Source: Isoetes engelmannii (lineage: Eukaryota > Streptophyta > Lycopodiopsida > Isoetales > Isoetaceae). From it: a DNA stretch of 25,493 nt. Below, in pieces: positions 21,004-25,493 of this stretch (position 1 is its first letter; every line of letters starts with the position of its first letter). The stretch spans positions 1-25,493 of the forward strand of contig JAANSK020156671.1 of assembly GCA_011763485.2 (NCBI GenBank), given 5' to 3'. A program made the translations under genes and the position numbers. The notes beneath the pieces were generated by a model. That model ran no database searches, had not been told where the DNA came from, and was given only the letters and a program-made list of their open reading frames with translations.

Positions 21004-22356
21004 AGATTTTAAGTTTTTTTTTTTTAATTGAAGGCAAGTTTTTTATTAATAATATATAATGGTACAAGACCTTATTTGAAGCCTCTTTTAGGCTAGATAT
21101 ACAATAAAAGCACCAGACCCAAAACTAAAGAGGCTGGTGAGTTTCCTACTAACTTAGTACTATATGACGAGACTACTCATCTTCTTTGAAGCCCTTGGTA
21201 TTACAACGGATACCTCCAGCTTCTTCTCTGGGCTGCAAATACTATAAGAGTCTTTATAATATTTCCTTCATTAGGAGTACCTCAGCCTTCCTTTCGAGTA
21301 TAGGAGTCAATGGTCCTAAATGGCCTGATAGGAAGAATCAATTGATCAAAAAGCCCAGATTAAATCAAATTATAGCTGCAACTTCCAAACCAGCTCCACT
21401 GCCCAAAGGTCCTAGTGATGTACCTGACCACTCAAAGCACCTATCCATAAGATGCTTCAACCAAAAAAAGAAGGTTCCTGCGTGTTAACTCGGCCCCGGT
21501 CTCAACTAGAACCCGGCCTACTAAAACCATAACAGGCTTTGCTAAAGCATGGGCCTTGGACTCACTGCGTTCGGGCCTCCTTGTTCTCCCGAGTCCCGCC
21601 CAAGGAGCCCTCTGCAACCACGGCCAGAAAGTGTCAGAAATGAACAGAGCAATTATAACATGCTTAATCTCTCCTAGCTGGGATAAGGAGGGGTAAGGGG
21701 TGCTCAAGAATGGAGCCGTACTCTAGCAACAGAGAAGAATGATTTCTGCTAAAGCTGCTGAAGCTGTTGAAGCTTCAAACTTTTAGTGAGTGCAGGCAGA
21801 ACGAACCACACTAGAGTGGTCTTCAAGAAGACAGAACACATTTTGAAAAAACCTAGCTTAGGGCACCATTTTTGAGTCATAACATCTGGACAGAGATCCT
21901 AAGATACAAAGTACTCACTGGCTTATGGTTGCAGCCGCCTGAGCAGGCCCGTTAAGGGCGCAAACTCATGGCAACAGAGGTCTAAGCGAGCTCATATCTG
22001 CAACATGTTTTCCTATCCATAATGCTAAGGTATATTGTTCTAACTCTAATCAAAAGTGCAAAAACCAAAGGGATTCATTCTTACCCAGTCGACCTTTGTA
22101 GAACTGAGGAAAGATTCTAAAGCAACGACCATGTCTTTAAATCTTCCCCAAGATACAAAGATTCGACGTAGACTAGGCAACAAAGATCACTTCATGCTTC
22201 GGCCATCAGACTGGGCAGATAGCAGCAAGGCTTTGCCCTGCTCTTCCAGCCGACACCAGATTCTTCTAGCTTCACGAGATCGAGCGACCGGCGCCGCCGC
22301 CGCCCTAGCTAGCGACTAGGATTTTCCATCCGCTCTTCTTCCAGATTTTATGTTTT
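21004..22356 (-). mobile_element. Poly(A)-tailed retroposon nested in the Helitron
   Basis: On the minus strand this 1.3-kb segment starts near 22342 with a GC-rich leader (GGCGGCGGCGGCGCC near 22290) and ends with AATAAA about 20 bases before a run of 12 A (plus-strand T run 21014-21025). It is flanked by near-identical 14-base direct repeats: AGATTTTAAGTTTT (21004-21017) and AGATTTTATGTTTT (22343-22356), 13 of 14 matching. The nick implied by the repeat is TTTT/A, the preferred LINE-1-type endonuclease site. So it was copied from a polyadenylated RNA by LINE machinery. It could be a non-autonomous LINE or a processed pseudogene. The open frames in it (21186-21488 plus, 21441-21707 minus, 22056-22319 plus) show no known domain. 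Confidence 0.65.
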
Positions 22357-22390
22357 AGAGTCACATTTAGAGGAGTTTTTTGTATACAAT

Positions 22391-22627
22391 ATTTGTTGTT
22401 TATCTTGATCTGTCGACATTTGCAGGAGCATCTTCATCCTGTGATAGAAGGAGTACCTTTATGTCTTGGATTCCTTGAGCTCTTGAGAGTGCGACATAGA
22501 GTTGTGATAGACATTTGTTGTTTATCTTGATCTGTCGACATTTGCAGGAGCATCTTCATCCTGTGATAGAATGAGTACCTTTATGTCTTGGATTCCTTGA
22601 GCTCTTGAGAGTGCGACATAGAGTTGT
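22391..22627 (-). repeat. Near-perfect 115-bp tandem duplication in the helicase C-terminus
   Basis: Copies at 22391-22505 and 22513-22627 (period 122 bases) differ at one position. The minus-strand reading of the upstream copy gives RQLYVALSRAQGIQDIKVL and then LSQDEDAP, which is helicase motif VI and the tail of PIF1-like Helitron helicases. The second reading repeats this piece after the end of the protein. One difference in 115 bases points to a fairly recent event, later than most of the decay in the gene. Confidence 0.95.
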
Positions 22628-25480
22628 CTGTGACAAAAACAAACCAACCATTTTTATTGTTTGCCCTGGGATTTGTTGACTGTCATACCAAAAAGCTGGT
22701 CGCAGCGGAAATTGCGCTCAAGCTGGAATGGGAGTTCTGCATTATTACAAGGGAATTCGAAATATGAACACTGCTTCCAATATTCTTTCCAGTGACAATC
22801 TCGGCATCTATAACACGTCTTCTCAATGCACGTATAATGATGCAAGTGCCATTGTAGAGCCCGTTACGGGTAGAAACAGACCTCAACAACATGATAATCA
22901 TACCAACCTTCAATGTCAAGTGGTGTGGCGGCATCCCATTCGGAGTTTGCGCATTCAAGAATTCAGTAGTATAAACCCCTGCGTCATTCTCATTAACAGT
23001 TCGATCAGCAATGTAATAATCCTCGGGTATAGCAGACAACCATTTTGTCATCCTCATGTTTACTTTGTCTACATCCTCATTTAGTAGCGTAAAGATTGCC
23101 CTTTCCACCCAATAGGACACACTTTTATAATTTGTGGAGACATTAGGGAATGCCAGGCTAGCAAGGCATTTAAGTCCTGCGACTTGACACAAATATGTTC
23201 TGGAAAACATATTACATCCGATCCAATGTTGGGAAATGTGGTTTCAAGCCATCTCCAACTCGTTGGAGATAGTCAACAAAAGTCTTTTGCTCTTTGGCAT
23301 CTCTTTTCACATTGTTCATTACTCGCATATTTGTGTTAAGCTTTTTTCCCTCGACATGATCCTATATGTAAGAGTACTTCACGGAAGCTTGCACAATTTG
23401 GGGTCGATTTCCTCGTGGAACCGCGGTTGGAATCTGGCGAAAATCTCCTCCTAAAACAACAATGAGTCCCCCAAATAATTTGTCACACGAGATCACGTCG
23501 CGAAGCGTTCTGTCTAGTGCTTCATAAACATGTTTATGCATCATTGGGGCCTCATCCCATATAATCATGCGAGTCGCTCTTATAAATTTTGCCAACTCGG
23601 ACTGTTTGAGAATATTGCAAGTTGATGTCTCATCTATGTTTATTGGTATTTTAGACCTTGAAATGTGCAGTGCGACCACCCTTCAATAAGGTGGTGGTTG
23701 TTCCTGAAGAAGCAACAACAAGTGCAATGATACAGTTGGCATGAACATAAGACAACATGGCGTTAAAAAGAAAACTCTTCCCCAAGCCGCCTGCAGCATG
23801 AACAAAAAAACCTTTCCTTTTTTTTAATAACACATGCTCATCGATCACACGATCAAAGATAACACGTTGGTCATTATATAGACGGTCCACATCTTCTTGC
23901 ACCTCTGCCATATCTTCCTGAAACGCCTTATCCCAGAATATCATATATAGATCTATTGCACGCTCGGAAGAATGAACTCGAATTCTCTCAAAGATCGTCC
24001 GGCAGAGTTCATAAGATCTTCAATGTTTAGAAGTGCCATGTCAAAAAATTGATCATACACTTGCACACTTTGATCCTCTGCAACCCTTCTTGCCTCATGC
24101 AAAAAGTCATCGACCATAGAAAATGTGACTTCTTCCCACAGTTCTAGCAGGTTCGATGGTTCGCAATTTAGAAGGATCATGACGAACATGTGTCGCAATT
24201 GTGGTGGCATGCCCCATGATGCTGCTTCTTGAAGAGATTCGAGTCATTATGTGTCATCTCGAAGCAACCCACGACGAATGCAGGCTTCTTTATATGTTGC
24301 ACACAACTCCTCATCGAAAGAGCGTAAATCTTCAAAACTAATTGCACCTGTCACACGGGCCAATAGGAGTCGTAGATAGTATCGTTCTCTTTTGAAGGAT
24401 TAACAAAGTACATGCGTCCAATAGTTGGAAACTTCTGGTTCTTGGATCAAACCTGTTGAAAAATCATGGTAGAGCAATTGAGTAGCCTCTCTAATTCCAG
24501 ATGCATTCATCTCGAAAAATGATGTCCAGGTTGTCCCATTATTCTTGCTTTTTATAGTGTTCATGTTCATACCTTCTCGATAATATACATCTTGTTGCAT
24601 TGGGAGATGCACAACCAGTCTAGTGACATGAGGAGACTGTTATTCTCCATGCTACCTCAGAAGCTAAGAAGTAGCGTGCATTCAAGAATTGCTCAACCTC
24701 GTCATGGTTTGTGGTGGGTGCCCTGCTTGTTGATGGGCCATCTTGTTGTTTCTAAGTTCACATTGAACATATCCAGCCCTTTGTAAACATACTTGTACAA
24801 ATATTTAACGGCCTTAACAGAAGCACACACCTCAATATTGATATGACACTTGAAGTACGATGTTAGCCATGGATTATATGGCACGAGCCATCTATTATCT
24901 AGATTTATATCACCTTTGTTCACTTTCTGGTCGTCCCTTTTTCGATACAACGGGTATCCGTCAACAACCATCGTCTCATCTGAAAATGCACGTGGGTAAA
25001 GCTTTGTACACTTACCATCCTGCATGCACGGACTGTTCGGATACCTAGCACCACATGGCCCATGCATTATAGTACGGGTTGGGCTTGTCAGTCTGATCCA
25101 ATATAGTCTACAAATGTACACGTGGCAAGCTTCTCTTTCTCAATAACATAGACTTTTGCGATTATGCGGCCGAATATATCACAATTAGTTATGAGATCTA
25201 CCAGCTCATTTACTTTCATATAGAACACTCTAGCCATCAATTCTGGTCGATCGCTTGGCGATTGGCCATTTAATAACTCCCTCCTAATCTTTTTCCAGTT
25301 TGCATTGGCAGTCGTGGTTATAAAGAAGGTTGGTCTGGCAAGTTCACAAACAATAGACATGGCATCCTGATATCGTTGGGTCACGTATCTCGGACCTCCC
25401 ACATGTGAGGATGGTCGCACAACTTTTCGGCCAATAGCACATGCATCATCTCCTTCAAAGTCCATAATACCCTGCAACAT
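22395..25480 (-). pseudogene. Helitron Rep/helicase (RepHel) remnant
   Basis: Pieces on the minus strand lie in the family's order. 25088-25480: helitron-like N domain with SSHVGGPRYVTQRYQDAMSI and FFITTTANANWKKI. About 25112-25126: the HUH site, read as LPRVHI where the family has LPHxHI, so the first His is Arg. 24702-25121: DNRWLVPYNPWLTSYFKCHI and KYLYKYVYKG. 24400-24612: HLPMQQDVYYREG. About 24300-24400: YYLRLLLARVTGAISFEDLR. 23953-24210: HMFVMILLNCEPSNLLELWEE. 23651-23944: Walker A GGLGKS. 23362-23679: Walker B IIWDEAPM and GGDFRQIP. 22683-23210: PPHHLTLKVGMIIMLLRSV and GLYNGT. About 22690-22730: MTVNKSQG. 22513-22627: LYVALSRAQG. At least eight frame changes or stops break it. The two catalytic Tyr of the Rep can be looked for in KYLYKYVYKG, where the YxxxY spacing is kept. 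Confidence 0.85.
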
Positions 25481-25493
25481 GTCTTTTCGAATG

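Larger units (their letters stand above)
19739..25493 (-). mobile_element. Helitron with Rep/helicase remnant, 3' end inside the gene's 3' flank
   Basis: Helitrons are rolling-circle DNA transposons encoding a HUH Rep nuclease fused to a PIF1-like helicase. The 3' end at 19739 is intact: on the minus strand a hairpin (CCCAGC-AAC-GTCGGG, imperfect) is followed by CACACGTTTA and CTAG, then a host T. A Rep/helicase coding remnant in the same orientation starts beyond the right edge and ends near 22400. The region 19739-22390 is the element's 3' non-coding part, enlarged by a nested retroposon (21004-22356). The 5' TC end lies outside the window. The Rep/helicase is broken by many frame changes, so this copy would need help from another one. 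Confidence 0.85.

Noticed and set aside
21186-21488. 100-codon plus-strand open frame
   Set aside because: It lies antisense to a retroposon with a poly(A) tail, has no recognisable motif, and is most simply the chance complement of that element.
22728-23084. 118-codon plus-strand open frame
   Set aside because: It overlaps the helicase piece at 22683-23210 on the other strand, which carries clear family motifs; the plus frame has none.
24592-25048. Plus-strand open frames at 24592-24786 and 24860-25048
   Set aside because: They are shadows of the Helitron Rep coding on the minus strand, whose family motifs are clear.
1-25493. CRISPR arrays, tRNA or rRNA genes, bacterial-type operons
   Set aside because: No regularly spaced repeats, no tRNA-like cloverleaf arms with conserved bases, and no rRNA sequence were seen. 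The split gene and transposon content are those of a plant nuclear genome.

Overview
The window is nuclear DNA from a land plant, most likely a seedless vascular plant such as a fern. It is AT-rich, has a gene with many GT-AG introns, carries a decayed PPR gene built from motifs of the kind expanded in ferns and lycophytes, and is crowded with old transposable elements. The clade is inferred from the style of the genes, not proven.

Layout. Positions 1-2100 show no gene, but a Helitron 3' end pointing right sits at about 2111-2136. A decayed PPR gene lies on the minus strand at about 2780-4620. Positions 5160-6100 are quiet. A copia-type LTR fossil lies near 6180-6357. A deleted LINE occupies about 6725-9560 on the minus strand: ORF1 tail, endonuclease, start of the reverse transcriptase, then the C-terminal zinc knuckle and an ATT-rich tail. 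After a quiet kilobase, a second copia-type fossil (a tRNA-Met primer-binding site) lies near 11355, about 300 bases before the main gene.

The one gene that looks intact is on the plus strand at 11687-19713. Fourteen coding exons, worked out by hand, join in frame into 546 residues of a YtcJ-type amidohydrolase like Arabidopsis LAF3. All the metal-ligand motifs are present. A short first exon with the start codon must lie upstream and was not found. Intron 1 (counting introns between located exons) contains a diverged tandem duplication of about 300 bp that copies the 3' splice region and the first bases of the next exon. Intron 8 holds a piece of LINE reverse transcriptase. Intron 11 (2.4 kb) holds unclassified repeat-like sequence and a perfect 29-bp tandem duplication.

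Twenty-five bases after the stop codon, a Helitron begins, read here from its 3' end (19739), and it runs off the right edge on the minus strand. Its Rep/helicase gene is recognisable but broken into many frames. A poly(A)-tailed retroposon of 1.3 kb with 14-bp target-site duplications is nested in its 3' region, and 115 bp of helicase motif VI is duplicated in tandem. The Helitron therefore supplies nearly all of the gene's downstream sequence. No bacterial-type operon, CRISPR array, rRNA or tRNA gene was seen.
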